From contig NZ_KB898662.1 in assembly GCF_000377765.1 (NCBI RefSeq), forward strand, positions 124,001-188,000: DNA of 64,000 bases, written 5' to 3'. The stretch is from Gracilibacillus lacisalsi DSM 19029 (lineage in GTDB: Bacteria; Bacillota; Bacilli; Bacillales; Amphibacillaceae). The notes beneath the pieces were generated by a model. That model saw only the letters and a program-made list of their open reading frames with translations, was not told the DNA's origin and did no database searches. Positions 8,764-18,312 of the stretch are shown in pieces (the first letter of the stretch is position 1; every line of letters begins with the position of its first letter). Both the position numbers and the translations under genes were made by a program.

Positions 8764-10017
8764 TTATTCTACGTAAGCATCTGTCATCTCTTTTTTTACA
8801 TTTTCTAAGGTCTCTGCTACGCTTTGCTCATCATTCAATGTTTTAATCATTTCATCTGCCAAGGTACTAGCTAAACTTCTTTTTGAAACCAATTGTTTTC
8901 GAACAAGCTCATTTCGCTGCTGACTGGCAATTGGATCAGAAGCAGCAATCTCATTTTGATAAACAACATATGCTTCCGGAGCAAGTTCATATTCTATTTC
9001 TGCATCTTCCTTTACAGGTAAATAACCTCCATATGTTGCTAACTCTTCATAATTCTCTTTTTGATACAACCAATCAATAAATTGTTTTGCTTCCTCCTCT
9101 TGACCAGATCCTTCAAAGCCAACCAAATAGTTTCCACCAAGATTGGTAGCTCTAACATCTTCATATGGCATATAAACAGCTTCCCATTCAAAATCTTCTA
9201 TATTCGAAGCAAAATCTGTAATTTGCCATGACCCTGACATATAAACAGGAACTCTTCCACTTTTGAACATCGAAGAAGCGTCTTCACCTGCTGTCCATAC
9301 AGACTTTGGCATGATGGTATTATCATTTAATTCAACAAATTTTTCTAGTGCATCTTTTGTTTCCTCATTTGTTGTATATTGATCACCATCTTGGTAAAAA
9401 CCTTTACTACCATGTTGGTATAAGAAAGCATTCAGTCTGTGTTCGGAATCATCCATTACCATACCGTATTGTGCATCCGTTTTTTCCAATATTTCATTTA
9501 ATGATGATACTAATTCCTCCCAAGTCCAAATATCATCTTCACTAGTTGGATAACGGACACCTGCTTCTTCAAACAAATCTTTATTTACAAACATACCAAC
9601 TGCTGTAAGGTCTACTGGAGGAGCTACTAATTCATCATCAACTGTTATCCCCATATCAACCATCACATTATTATCTTCTGCAATTTGGGATAGATCGATT
9701 AATTGCCCTTCCCATGCCGGATTAAACCCTGTTACACGAGCTAATGCAGGTGGATCTCCTGCTCGAATCATATTCGTGATTTTAGTTACCATATCACTGT
9801 ATGGAACATCTACCACCTCTATTTCTATTCCCGTCTCTTCCGTATATTTTTCTGACATTTTTGTTAATGCTGAGCCTTCTATAGTATCCCCAGATACATA
9901 AAATTGCATCTTCTCTCCGTTTGAATCATCACCTGAAATAGAATCAGCAGCAGAATTTCCACATGCAGCCAGAAAAATGGATAAAATTAAAAATAATAAA
10001 ACGAATCTTTTTTTCAT
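8764..10017 (-). CDS. Extracellular sugar-binding lipoprotein of a CUT1 ABC importer
   Basis: 417 residues. The signal peptide ends in the lipobox LAACGN, followed by a serine/acidic linker and a periplasmic-binding fold typical of family 1 solute-binding proteins (AGDPPALARVTGFNPAWEGQLIDL near residue 95, then GRVPVYMSGSWQI and a C-terminal helical stretch). It would capture an oligosaccharide and deliver it to the MalF/MalG-like pair. First gene of the operon, with AAGGAGAG before its ATG and a cre-like box 68 bases upstream. The sugar cannot be named from sequence. Confidence 0.93.
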   Translation of the reverse strand: MKKRFVLLFLILSIFLAACGNSAADSISGDDSNGEKMQFYVSGDTIEGSALTKMSEKYTEETGIEIEVVDVPYSDMVTKITNMIRAGDPPALARVTGFNPAWEGQLIDLSQIAEDNNVMVDMGITVDDELVAPPVDLTAVGMFVNKDLFEEAGVRYPTSEDDIWTWEELVSSLNEILEKTDAQYGMVMDDSEHRLNAFLYQHGSKGFYQDGDQYTTNEETKDALEKFVELNDNTIMPKSVWTAGEDASSMFKSGRVPVYMSGSWQITDFASNIEDFEWEAVYMPYEDVRATNLGGNYLVGFEGSGQEEEAKQFIDWLYQKENYEELATYGGYLPVKEDAEIEYELAPEAYVVYQNEIAASDPIASQQRNELVRKQLVSKRSLASTLADEMIKTLNDEQSVAETLENVKKEMTDAYVE

Positions 10018-10084
10018 TCATATTCTCTCCTTCTTTCAGTTTTATCTAATAAAGTTGCGAACCCTTTTTCTTATATCCCTATCA

Positions 10085-10098
10085 GGTAAACGCTTACT
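10085..10098. promoter_or_regulatory. cre/LacI-type operator before the first sugar ABC operon
   Basis: GGTAAACGCTTACT matches the catabolite-responsive element consensus TGWAARCGYTWNCW at 13 of 14 positions. It sits 68 bases upstream of the binding-protein start. CcpA or the divergent LacI regulator at 13875 could bind it. Confidence 0.65.
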
Positions 10099-10144
10099 TT
10101 TGTTTTAATAGGTGAAAATTTATTCGCAAATATAATTATCAAAA

Positions 10145-11884
10145 TTATTCTATAATATTTCCTGCATCAGGAGTGAAAGGTAATTCGTAATCTTCATATC
10201 GTACCATTGTCGACATTCCCTTCATTGCATGTTGTAGCTTATGACAATGGTACATCCAATTGCCAGGATTATCTGCTTCAAAAGCTATTTCATATTCAGT
10301 ATCAGGCATTACTAGTATAGTATCTCTACTAATAGGTGAACCTTCCAAATCCTCTCCATTACGAGATATTATTTCAAAGAAATGTCCGTGTAAATGCATC
10401 GGATGTGGCAAAGGGGTATCGTTAGTCAACGTAAGCTTAACAATGTCACCTTTATTCACCCAAATAGGCTCGTACTCCTTAGGATAAACGCTATTATTAA
10501 TAGTCATTGAGCCATCTTCCTTCATCCCTAAATCTGATCGGTATTCCTTATCAAATTGTTTAATGTCAGTAAATTTTCCTTTTTTATATTGTCCGTAATC
10601 TAAAATGTCTATAGGTTCAACCGAATCATCTATAATAGTCTTCTCCACTTCAATACTATTATCACCGCTACCTACAGATTCAAACTCTATTACTGTATTA
10701 TCTGTTAACCACATATCTGCCATTCTTTCGATTACAATATCCTGATTTTCGTCATATATAAATTCCACATCATACCGCTGTCCAGGACTAGTTAATAAGG
10801 ATTTATTAGTAAAAGTTTCGGGTTTATTAATTGGTTGACCATCTGTATGAGTGATTTTAAATTTTGTACCAGAAAACCGTAGTGTATAATCATAATTTCC
10901 AACATTAATGAACCGTAGTTTAACAAGATCTCCATCTTTAACATCAAGGGGCTCTATTTGGTCATTCGTTTCACCATTAATCGTAAACGTATCCCATGCT
11001 TCTACAGGCGCCTCTACTGTTGGATAATTTCCTCCTAAAACCTCATCATACAGTTCTTTATCACCGATCCAGTCATCCATTATAAGTGTATAATCTTGAT
11101 CATATTCAGCATCTTTTTCCTCTACTATGATAGAGCCAAATAAACCTTTATCAACTTGAAAAGCACTATGTTGGTGAGAATGATACCAATAAGTTCCGGG
11201 TGTATCTGCTATAAACTCATAGGTAAATGTCTCCCCAGGTTGAACAGCGTTTTGCGTTACTCCTGGTACCCCATCCATCTGATTAGGAACAGGGACACCA
11301 TGCCAGTGAATCGTTACAGGTACTGGTAATTCATTTACTAAATGAACACGTATAATATCGTCTTCAGTCACGCGAATTTCTGTACCTGGAATCTCACCGT
11401 TATAAGTCCATACCTCTCGCTCGGTACCATTCAAAGTAAAAGCTGCCTCTTGTGCAATAAGTGTAAACCCCTTGACTGTTTTTCCTTCTGCCAAATATTT
11501 CGCACCAGTTTTAAGTACACCAATAGCGTTCTCAGAAATTAATTCTTCCTGTTGATAATAATCAAGTAATTGTTGAAAGCTAGCTAGATGTTTTGCCATT
11601 TTTTCTGTTTCACCATTTTCAGCATAAATATTAACTGATGTAAGATGAACATTTAAGATTCGGGCAACTTTTTCATTAGCAATCTCTCTAGTATCCTTGT
11701 AACGATCTACAAGTGAAATCAAATCTTCGATACTACTTATTATATAATCAGCATCATCTATTGATTTCGTTTTTATTTTTACTTGTTCATTAGATGCTTC
11801 GGTGGATTGTGCATTATTAAACCCCGATAAAGTAAATACACTAAACAAGAAAACTGTAGATATTAAAACTAACTTTTTTTTCAT
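10145..11884 (-). CDS. Multicopper oxidase with N-terminal FIMAH-like domain
   Basis: 579 residues from the ATG at 11884 (GAGAGG upstream), starting with a signal peptide (MKKKLVLISTVFLFSVFTL). Residues about 48-134 form a helical module closely resembling the C-terminal FIMAH domain of the 1114-residue ThuA protein in this window. The oxidase follows with all copper motifs: HWHG (193-196), HSHQH (235-239), HPMHLHGHFF (from 494) and HCHKLQHAMKGM (from 546), the last giving type-1 ligands Cys, His and Met. It should be a secreted laccase/CueO-like enzyme oxidising metals or phenolics. It follows a membrane thioredoxin gene by 52 bases, suggesting copper loading or redox partnership. The FIMAH fusion is the unusual part. 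Confidence 0.9.
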   Translation of the reverse strand: MKKKLVLISTVFLFSVFTLSGFNNAQSTEASNEQVKIKTKSIDDADYIISSIEDLISLVDRYKDTREIANEKVARILNVHLTSVNIYAENGETEKMAKHLASFQQLLDYYQQEELISENAIGVLKTGAKYLAEGKTVKGFTLIAQEAAFTLNGTEREVWTYNGEIPGTEIRVTEDDIIRVHLVNELPVPVTIHWHGVPVPNQMDGVPGVTQNAVQPGETFTYEFIADTPGTYWYHSHQHSAFQVDKGLFGSIIVEEKDAEYDQDYTLIMDDWIGDKELYDEVLGGNYPTVEAPVEAWDTFTINGETNDQIEPLDVKDGDLVKLRFINVGNYDYTLRFSGTKFKITHTDGQPINKPETFTNKSLLTSPGQRYDVEFIYDENQDIVIERMADMWLTDNTVIEFESVGSGDNSIEVEKTIIDDSVEPIDILDYGQYKKGKFTDIKQFDKEYRSDLGMKEDGSMTINNSVYPKEYEPIWVNKGDIVKLTLTNDTPLPHPMHLHGHFFEIISRNGEDLEGSPISRDTILVMPDTEYEIAFEADNPGNWMYHCHKLQHAMKGMSTMVRYEDYELPFTPDAGNIIE

Positions 11885-11936
11885 AAACCCTCTCTCCCAT
11901 CTAAACAAATGACTATCAACCATAAACATTACTGTC

Positions 11937-12410
11937 TTACTCGTTATCTAGCACATACGTATTAAAAAAACGCTCAAAATTCGCATCAGCACCTTTAACT
12001 CGGGCAACTTCTTTTCCATCTTCATAGTGAACAACTGTCGGGGTTGATTCAATATTAAATGTACTCCAGGCTTCCCGAAATTCGAGCAAATTTAATTTTT
12101 TTAAATCCATTCCCAATTCTTCAGCTAAAGGTACTATTATAGGAGTCGTTTGTTTACAATATCCACATGTAGGGCTGTAAAAGTATACCGTGACATCTTC
12201 CTGATCTGTTAATTGTTCATCTAGTTTATCGGGCAAGATTTGATTTTGATAATTTGGATCATCTAGCTGTTCAACTGTTTCTGGATGTAAAGAGCTTTTT
12301 CCATAAGGATTTTCTTCAGCTAACTTATTATTTTGATAGTTCACAAAAAACCCTAGTAACACAAATATCATAACGAGGCCAATAAAAAAATAAGTCATGT
12401 TTTTTTTCAT
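11937..12410 (-). CDS. Membrane-anchored thioredoxin-like protein (CGYC)
   Basis: 157 residues from the ATG at 12410, which has AAGGAG upstream; longer in-frame starts overlap the neighbouring gene. One N-terminal membrane helix (MTYFFIGLVMIFVLLGFFV) places the thioredoxin domain outside the membrane. The redox motif is SPTCGYCKQTTPI and the cis-proline loop is STPTVVHY. It is likely a thiol-disulfide protein for secreted partners. It lies 54 bases after the IolG-like gene and 52 before the multicopper oxidase, so a role in oxidase maturation is the simplest reading. Confidence 0.85.
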   Translation of the reverse strand: MKKNMTYFFIGLVMIFVLLGFFVNYQNNKLAEENPYGKSSLHPETVEQLDDPNYQNQILPDKLDEQLTDQEDVTVYFYSPTCGYCKQTTPIIVPLAEELGMDLKKLNLLEFREAWSTFNIESTPTVVHYEDGKEVARVKGADANFERFFNTYVLDNE

Positions 12411-12463
12411 TTTTTTCACTCCTTCTTCAAACACCAAATCTCTTACCGCTAGTTCAAAAATCA

Positions 12464-13498
12464 TCAAAAATAAGGCAAGCCATAATCAGCACAAACTTCA
12501 TTTACTTTAACAGAACGTTCCTCTTGCGCAGACTTCTTAGCAGTTAATGCTAATATCTCAGCTTTCAATCCATCATCCAACTGAGTTAACGTTGATTTAT
12601 TTAATAGTATGGAATCTGCAAAAGCATCAATTTCACTTTGATAAGCATCATAATAGCGGTCCAAGAAAAAATAATTTGGCTGTGCTACCACAACTGAATC
12701 TTTTGTACTAACTTCAAGATTTGTTTCTTTTTCATTTTCTACTTTTATTAAACCTTTTTCACCGAATACTTCAATCCGTTGATCATATCCATATACTGCT
12801 TGTCTACTATTATCGATTACACCAAGTGATCCATCATCAAAAATCAATGTAATGACTGCTGTATCAACGTCTTTATTCTTATGAAAGATAGGACTAATTA
12901 AGTTAGCTGTCTTAACACTAACTTCTTCCACCTCTCGTCCTGATAGATAACGAATTAGATCAAAATCGTGAATAGTCATGTCCATAAACATTCCACCTGA
13001 TTGTTTAATATATTGTTCTGGTGGTGGTTCAGGATCTCTAGAAGTAATCTTGATAATATGCGGGTTACCTACTACCCCTTTTCTAACTGATTCATAAGCC
13101 TTTTTAAAATGTTTATCGTATCTCCTATTAAAGCCAACCTGAAATTTTATATTAGTTTTTTTCACGATGTCTAAAACTTCATAGGTATCATGAATATGAA
13201 GACTTATCGGCTTCTCGCAAAAGACATGTTTCCCTTCACTAGCTGCCTTTTTTATATAATCCACATGCGTGTCTGTACTTGAGCATATGAATATAGCATC
13301 AATTTCTCTATCAGTGAGGATTTTTTCAGGTTCATTCGTCATGATTGGCACACTCCCTCCTAAAGAGGAATGGTCTAATTGACCGATTGACACATCAGAT
13401 ATAGCTCTCAGTTCAAATTTATTAGAATGGAGAGCATTGTAAGCATGAATTTTACCAATCCGTCCGACACCAATAATTCCAATCTTTAATTTTTGCAT
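12464..13498 (-). CDS. Gfo/Idh/MocA oxidoreductase, inositol 2-dehydrogenase (IolG)-like
   Basis: 344 residues. The N-terminal Rossmann fold begins MQKLKIGIIGVGRIGKIHA (GxGxxG-type). The family motif is CEKPISLH, with the catalytic Lys in EKP. The C-terminal alpha/beta domain carries GGMFMDMTIHDFDLIRYLSG, containing the D-x-x-x-H active-site pair seen in IolG enzymes. It probably oxidises inositol or another sugar with NAD. It is transcribed divergently from a LacI regulator at 13875, which probably controls it. AAGGGGAAG precedes the ATG. Substrate assignment is tentative because this family is broad. Confidence 0.87.
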   Translation of the reverse strand: MQKLKIGIIGVGRIGKIHAYNALHSNKFELRAISDVSIGQLDHSSLGGSVPIMTNEPEKILTDREIDAIFICSSTDTHVDYIKKAASEGKHVFCEKPISLHIHDTYEVLDIVKKTNIKFQVGFNRRYDKHFKKAYESVRKGVVGNPHIIKITSRDPEPPPEQYIKQSGGMFMDMTIHDFDLIRYLSGREVEEVSVKTANLISPIFHKNKDVDTAVITLIFDDGSLGVIDNSRQAVYGYDQRIEVFGEKGLIKVENEKETNLEVSTKDSVVVAQPNYFFLDRYYDAYQSEIDAFADSILLNKSTLTQLDDGLKAEILALTAKKSAQEERSVKVNEVCADYGLPYF

Positions 13499-13798
13499 AA
13501 TAACTTCCCCTTATTTTAATAAAAGTATCATAAGTCTTTGATATCACTTACCTGTTTCTCTTTTGATAATTTGCTTTTTAACTAAATTTGATTATTATAA
13601 TCAATGTCTCTAGTAAACCAATGGATTGGACCACCCAAATTTGTAGCGTTTATATTCTTTTTTTACAATGTAAACCTGAACTTTTTACCCTATCATTTTT
13701 ATTACAAAAAAATAATATATTTTAATAAGTTACAATTCATTTGCATACCTTTAAAAAAAGAGTGATTTTACTTTGTTCAGAATATTTAGAATATATCG

Positions 13799-13846
13799 TT
13801 GACAAAACAAATTCGGTTTTATACTATTTTACTGTAAACGATTTCC
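13799..13846 (+). promoter_or_regulatory. Promoter and cre-like operator of the divergent LacI gene
   Basis: TTGACA (13799-13804) and TACTAT (13822-13827) are 17 bases apart. TGTAAACGATTTCC at 13833-13846 matches the cre consensus at 12 of 14 positions and lies just past the -10, where a bound LacI/CcpA protein would block transcription. The rest of the 375-base intergenic region (13499-13874) is AT-rich and shows nothing else clear. Confidence 0.6.
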
Positions 13847-13874
13847 TGACAGAATAGAAAGAAGGTAACGACGA

Positions 13875-14864
13875 ATGCCAAACATCAAAAAAGTAGCTGA
13901 ATATGCCGGTGTTTCCATTGCTACAGTCTCTAGAGTCTTAAATGGACAAAAAACGGTCTCTCCACAAACTAGAATTAAAGTGGAAAAGGCTATTAAACAA
14001 TTAAATTATGAACCAAGTATCCTAGGGAGAAACCTTCGAAATTCTGAAACAAGATTATTATTAGTACTAATTCCAAACATTTCAAATCCTTTTTACTCAA
14101 AAATAATTAACGGAATTGAAAATACAGCATTAAAAAGTAATTACAACATCTTATTATGTGAAACAGACTCAAATCCTGAGCGAGAAAAAATATATTTTGA
14201 TTTAGCAAGAAAGAAAATGGCAGATGGAATTATTTCAATGGATCCTCAAGTTGACAAAGATACATTAATCGAAATGGCAGAAAAACATTCTATTATCCAA
14301 TGTAGTGAATACACATTAAATAGTACCATCCCATATGTAACCATCGATAATGAGAATGCCGCCTATCTCGCCGTTAAACATCTATTATCACTTGGACATT
14401 CAAAAATAGCGTTCATTAACTCCGATGTGAAATTCACTTATGCTAGACAACGCGAAGCTGGTTACAAACGTGCATTAGGAGAAGCTGGTATAGACGCAAA
14501 GAGTGATTGGATTTATTATTCTCAGGAGTTGGATTTTGTTAATGGACAGCAAGCAATGAAAAAATTTCTAAACCTCGATGAGAAAATAACTGCAATTTTT
14601 GCTGTTTCTGATTTGCTAGCAATAGGCGCATTAAAAGAAATTAATAATAACAAATTGTCTGTACCTGATGACATTGCTGTAGTAGGCTTTGACAAAATTG
14701 AATTTTCTAGTATGACAAACCCTACTCTTACTACCATTGAGCAGCCAATGTATAAAATGGGGAACATTGCCGCAAAAATGATCATTGAAAAAATTCACGG
14801 AAAAGAAGTCGAAAATGTGATACTTGACCATGAATTAGTGATCCGAGAATCAACTTTGGGATAG
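13875..14864 (+). CDS. LacI-family transcriptional regulator
   Basis: 329 residues. The N-terminal helix-turn-helix reads NIKKVAEYAGVSIATVSRVL, with the hinge helix around residues 48-58. A type-1 periplasmic-binding-like sensor domain follows (VLIPNISNPFYSKIINGIE, PDDIAVVGFDKIEFSSMTNP, LTTIEQPMYKMG). It is the only plus-strand gene for many kilobases and is divergent from the IolG-like operon. A cre-like palindrome in its own promoter suggests autoregulation, and it may also control the importer operon at 5.2-10 kb. Confidence 0.93.
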   Translation: MPNIKKVAEYAGVSIATVSRVLNGQKTVSPQTRIKVEKAIKQLNYEPSILGRNLRNSETRLLLVLIPNISNPFYSKIINGIENTALKSNYNILLCETDSNPEREKIYFDLARKKMADGIISMDPQVDKDTLIEMAEKHSIIQCSEYTLNSTIPYVTIDNENAAYLAVKHLLSLGHSKIAFINSDVKFTYARQREAGYKRALGEAGIDAKSDWIYYSQELDFVNGQQAMKKFLNLDEKITAIFAVSDLLAIGALKEINNNKLSVPDDIAVVGFDKIEFSSMTNPTLTTIEQPMYKMGNIAAKMIIEKIHGKEVENVILDHELVIRESTLG

Positions 14865-15082
14865 TTTCTTGATGCAGTAATATATAGCATGAAAGTAGAT
14901 TCAATAGAGAAAATTCATTTGCCTTGAATTATAACAAGGACAGATAAGTAAGCTCATAAATACTATATTTTCCTTTCTGTTACTATGCTTCCAATTAAAA
15001 TGATATTCCACGGTCTCCCCTACCTCTTTCATCTCTCCTTTTTCCATGTAGATCAGATTTCCTGAATACTATGGACAAGGGG

Positions 15083-15118
15083 AGAGGAGATATTACTGTC
15101 TATATCTCCTCTATTTTT
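15083..15118 (+). terminator. Intrinsic terminator downstream of the LacI gene
   Basis: AGAGGAGATAT (15083-15093) pairs with ATATCTCCTCT (15102-15112) and is followed by ATTTTTCC. It is about 220 bases past the stop codon; I see no gene in the 14865-15264 interval. Confidence 0.75.
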
Positions 15119-15264
15119 CCATTATTTTAAAAATCTTAGGTTTGTTACTTGATAATTATCGATGTTGACACGATACTAACAACACTCTACAAGTACTAGC
15201 AGCTAAATAGATTCTAATCAACCTAATACTTGTTACTTAAGGAATCTCACCTACGCAAGGCGCG

Positions 15265-18200
15265 TCAGGAGCCGTCGGGTAGCTCCTTGACCCTCACGTC
15301 GCGGTAGAAGATTGTCTCCCCAGCCCCATGGTTCTGGAGTCCAACGAAACCTTGGGTGAGATCTCGATCCGGTTCGGTGCTGGTAAAGTCGTTAACTAGC
15401 ACGTCGTTGAGGTAGACCTGGATGTTACTCCCCTGTACTCGAATCTCGTAAGAGTTCCACGACCCTACGGGTTTCAATGCCTGCTCTACAGCCTTCGAGT
15501 CGGCGCCCTGAAAGGTGTAGATCGATCCGGTGGTACGGTCGGGCTGATCAGAGGCATCGATCTGGATTTCATACCCTTGGTCCACTGCGATCCACGGGTC
15601 TTCGCCTGGATCAGGAAATCCGACGAAAACACCACCGTTATCATCCTTGATCAGCTTCCAATCGAGCTTGAGGCTGTAGCTATCCAGCTCGTACCCTGGG
15701 TGCCACAGAAGGCCCATTCCGCCAGTGGAGCGCAGAGTGCAGTCGGCCTGACGGCCGAACGACCCGTCTCCGGCCATTCGCCACCCAGACAGCGACTCAA
15801 GTGTGCCGTCAAACAAGGCGGTGTAGCCCTTCTCGTACTCCTGGTCTCCGCAAACATCCGGCCTACCACCAACCTTCAACGCGTCCAGGTTAACGTTCCC
15901 GTCGTCGTCCTCATCATATCGTAGGGTGATCGTGTTCGTCCCTGTCTCCAATCGCATCGGTCGCGTCACGGTAGCCCAGCTCTGCCAGTCACCCGTCGAC
16001 TTTAGAGCCCACGGTTCCTGCTCATTACCGTTGACCAGTACCGACACCGTCTTGGTCCCTTCGAAGGGGTTCGGTCCGTTCGCGTACCGAAGACGAACCG
16101 GGTGTGTTCCGGCCCGATCCACTTCCACTGTGAACGTCGCCGACGCCCCTACCGATCCGAAGCCGTCAACGAAACCCCAACCTGAGTACCCGTTGTGCTC
16201 TGAGTCGACGTCCGCGCTACCGCGTAGTGTCGCTTCCTCAGCCTCGTGGAATCCCTGATCAGCCGGGGACTCATAACCCGGGATTGCGTTGAGCGTGTAC
16301 CATGCCTCGGTGTTCCACAGCTGTCGCCCTTCGGTGTCGGCGAATGGACGCGGACTGCGTAGATGCACCACACGTCCCTCCTCTAGACCGTCAACAGTCA
16401 AGGTGACGCGGGTGGCGTCATCAGAAACCTCGGCGTTCGAGACGAACAGAGTGCGTTCATCCACCTTAGGCCCCCCATACGTTGGACGTGGCACATACCT
16501 CCAGTGGTCCATAACGAACGCTTCATTCGGGTCTTCGGTGATCTTCGTGATTGTCTCCTCCGAGAGAGGCTGAGTGTAGGTGACCTCGAACCCTTCCGGT
16601 GTGGCCCGCATCTCGACCATGTCGAACACATCCGTACCGTTCGGGGTCAGCTTCTGTAACCCGTAGCGTAGCTTACCTGGCTCGGACCAGTTGCCAGCCT
16701 CACCGATTCCTCCCACGTATAGAGCCCCGTCTGGGCCCACTAATGTGCGGTTCACACCCGCCTCAAGTCCCGCCGAGTGACGGAACACTGCGCCTTGGAA
16801 CTCTCCATCCACCTCTTCAAGAAACCCACGCTGCAGGCCGCCGTATGTCACGTCGCCGAACACCATCTGCCCAGTGTATGGGCCTTCCTCCAACATCACT
16901 GGGGATGAAGGGGAATTGCCGATCTCGTTCTGCGGTATCCACAATGCCGGGTTAGTAACCGGTTGATCGTCGAATGGCCCTGCCGGGTTGGTAAAGTGGT
17001 TGAAGAATCGATCCTGTTCCACGTGCACCAACTTCGAACTAGGCAACCATCCGCCCTGATTATCCATGACGAACAGCTCACCGCCTGGTACCTGCGTCAT
17101 CCCGTTCGGCGTGCGCAGACCACCGGCTACGTACGACACCTCACCTGTGTCCCGGTCGACCTTGATCGTGGTTCCCCGGTTTTCCGCAGGCTGCGGATCG
17201 GTGGTAGCGCCGCCGTTGTTGATTGCAACCGATAAATTCACGTAAAAGTAGTCGTCGTCATATAGCAGCCCAAAAGCAAACTCGTGAAAGTTTCCTCCAA
17301 ACGGCCAGGTAGCTACCTGCTCGTGATTGTCAAGGAACCCATCCCCGTCCGGATCAGTAAGCTCAGTCAGCCCATCACGCTCCGAAACGAATACCGAGTC
17401 GCCTATCACCGCGACACCCATCGGGTTGTATAGGTCTGTGGCCACGCGGGTGAACGTGACATCATCAGGCCCTGTCGCCTCGGTGACGCCCTCTAGGACG
17501 AACACCTCGCCAGGCTCGGGATCATCCACCCAGCCGCCTGGGCTCACCGAGCCTGATGTCACCACGACTAAGTCTCCATCGTTCGTCCAGTCCATCGCCG
17601 ACACCATCGGCTCAAACCCATCTGGCCGCAAATCAGTGAGCGTGTACCCCGGATAGACCGAGTCCAGACGCATTCCGTCACCCGCCTCATCGCCCTGACC
17701 CTCACAATACTTCGTGCCCGGCGCGGTCACACGAACGACATCAGCCTCGGTACTGAGGACCTCGGTGGGAACTAAGGTAAAACTATCAGCACCCGGTGGG
17801 CGCCATTCGAGACGGAGAATGTTGTCGTTGGTGTTGTCGAAATACTCAACCTTCAGGTCATGCACACCCTCTGTTAGGCCAGTTGTCCCTGTCTTTGAGG
17901 TGGCCTCGTGTAATCCGTCGTGATCGATCACCATCGAGCCATCAATCACCAGGCGAGACCCGTCATCACTCGTAAGCCGGAACTCGTAGTTGCCATCCTC
18001 TGGAACGGTCAGGTTGGCTAAAGCATGCGCGATGAACCGTTCGCTCAAACCGAATTCGTCTTCAGTCGAGAAGTCGATGGTAGGGACCAAGCGGTCAACG
18101 TTTGGTGTCTGGCCCGATCGCAGCGTGCAAAGCTGGGTAAGTTCCCGCGCCATGTCGTACACCCTGAGAGTAACACCAGACTCTTGAGGCGGAAGGTCGT

Positions 18201-18312
18201 TAGAAATTTCGTCAGAAATATCTGCTGATGTCGCAAATGGACTCAACGACATTGTAAACAGACCAGCAGTTAAAATGGAAGCTACTGTCATTTTCTTTAG
18301 AACATTTTTCAT
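15265..18312 (-). CDS. Secreted GC-rich protein: PA14, beta-propeller, CBM and DUF1080 domains
   Basis: 1015 residues, intact. Signal peptide 1-30; PA14-like lectin domain about 47-190 (FRLTSDDGSRLVIDG); PQQ-sugar-dehydrogenase-like beta-propeller about 210-560 (NPMGVAVIGDSVFVSERDG); CBM6/35-like domain about 685-815; DUF1080, the 3-keto-disaccharide hydrolase family, about 828-1011 (GYTALFDGTLESLSGW, YEIQIDASD, FVGLQNHG). It probably binds and processes a glycoside outside the cell. Composition is striking: the line 16081-16140 is 63% GC by direct count, against 30% for 20101-20160. Only the first 40 or so codons, covering the signal peptide, are AT-rich like the host. The mature part therefore looks acquired from a GC-rich donor, probably an actinobacterium, behind a host-type signal sequence. 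Confidence 0.88.
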   Translation of the reverse strand: MKNVLKKMTVASILTAGLFTMSLSPFATSADISDEISNDLPPQESGVTLRVYDMARELTQLCTLRSGQTPNVDRLVPTIDFSTEDEFGLSERFIAHALANLTVPEDGNYEFRLTSDDGSRLVIDGSMVIDHDGLHEATSKTGTTGLTEGVHDLKVEYFDNTNDNILRLEWRPPGADSFTLVPTEVLSTEADVVRVTAPGTKYCEGQGDEAGDGMRLDSVYPGYTLTDLRPDGFEPMVSAMDWTNDGDLVVVTSGSVSPGGWVDDPEPGEVFVLEGVTEATGPDDVTFTRVATDLYNPMGVAVIGDSVFVSERDGLTELTDPDGDGFLDNHEQVATWPFGGNFHEFAFGLLYDDDYFYVNLSVAINNGGATTDPQPAENRGTTIKVDRDTGEVSYVAGGLRTPNGMTQVPGGELFVMDNQGGWLPSSKLVHVEQDRFFNHFTNPAGPFDDQPVTNPALWIPQNEIGNSPSSPVMLEEGPYTGQMVFGDVTYGGLQRGFLEEVDGEFQGAVFRHSAGLEAGVNRTLVGPDGALYVGGIGEAGNWSEPGKLRYGLQKLTPNGTDVFDMVEMRATPEGFEVTYTQPLSEETITKITEDPNEAFVMDHWRYVPRPTYGGPKVDERTLFVSNAEVSDDATRVTLTVDGLEEGRVVHLRSPRPFADTEGRQLWNTEAWYTLNAIPGYESPADQGFHEAEEATLRGSADVDSEHNGYSGWGFVDGFGSVGASATFTVEVDRAGTHPVRLRYANGPNPFEGTKTVSVLVNGNEQEPWALKSTGDWQSWATVTRPMRLETGTNTITLRYDEDDDGNVNLDALKVGGRPDVCGDQEYEKGYTALFDGTLESLSGWRMAGDGSFGRQADCTLRSTGGMGLLWHPGYELDSYSLKLDWKLIKDDNGGVFVGFPDPGEDPWIAVDQGYEIQIDASDQPDRTTGSIYTFQGADSKAVEQALKPVGSWNSYEIRVQGSNIQVYLNDVLVNDFTSTEPDRDLTQGFVGLQNHGAGETIFYRDVRVKELPDGS

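Noticed and set aside
15577..18228. Numerous plus-strand and alternative minus-strand open frames of 60-118 codons
   Set aside because: Long spurious frames are expected opposite a GC-rich gene; none has a ribosome site or recognisable domain, while the 1015-codon frame carries clear domains throughout.
15265..18312. Contaminant contig fused during assembly
   Set aside because: The composition change falls inside one continuous ORF that retains a host-like signal peptide and ribosome site, and the flanks are ordinary; read mapping would still be the decisive test.
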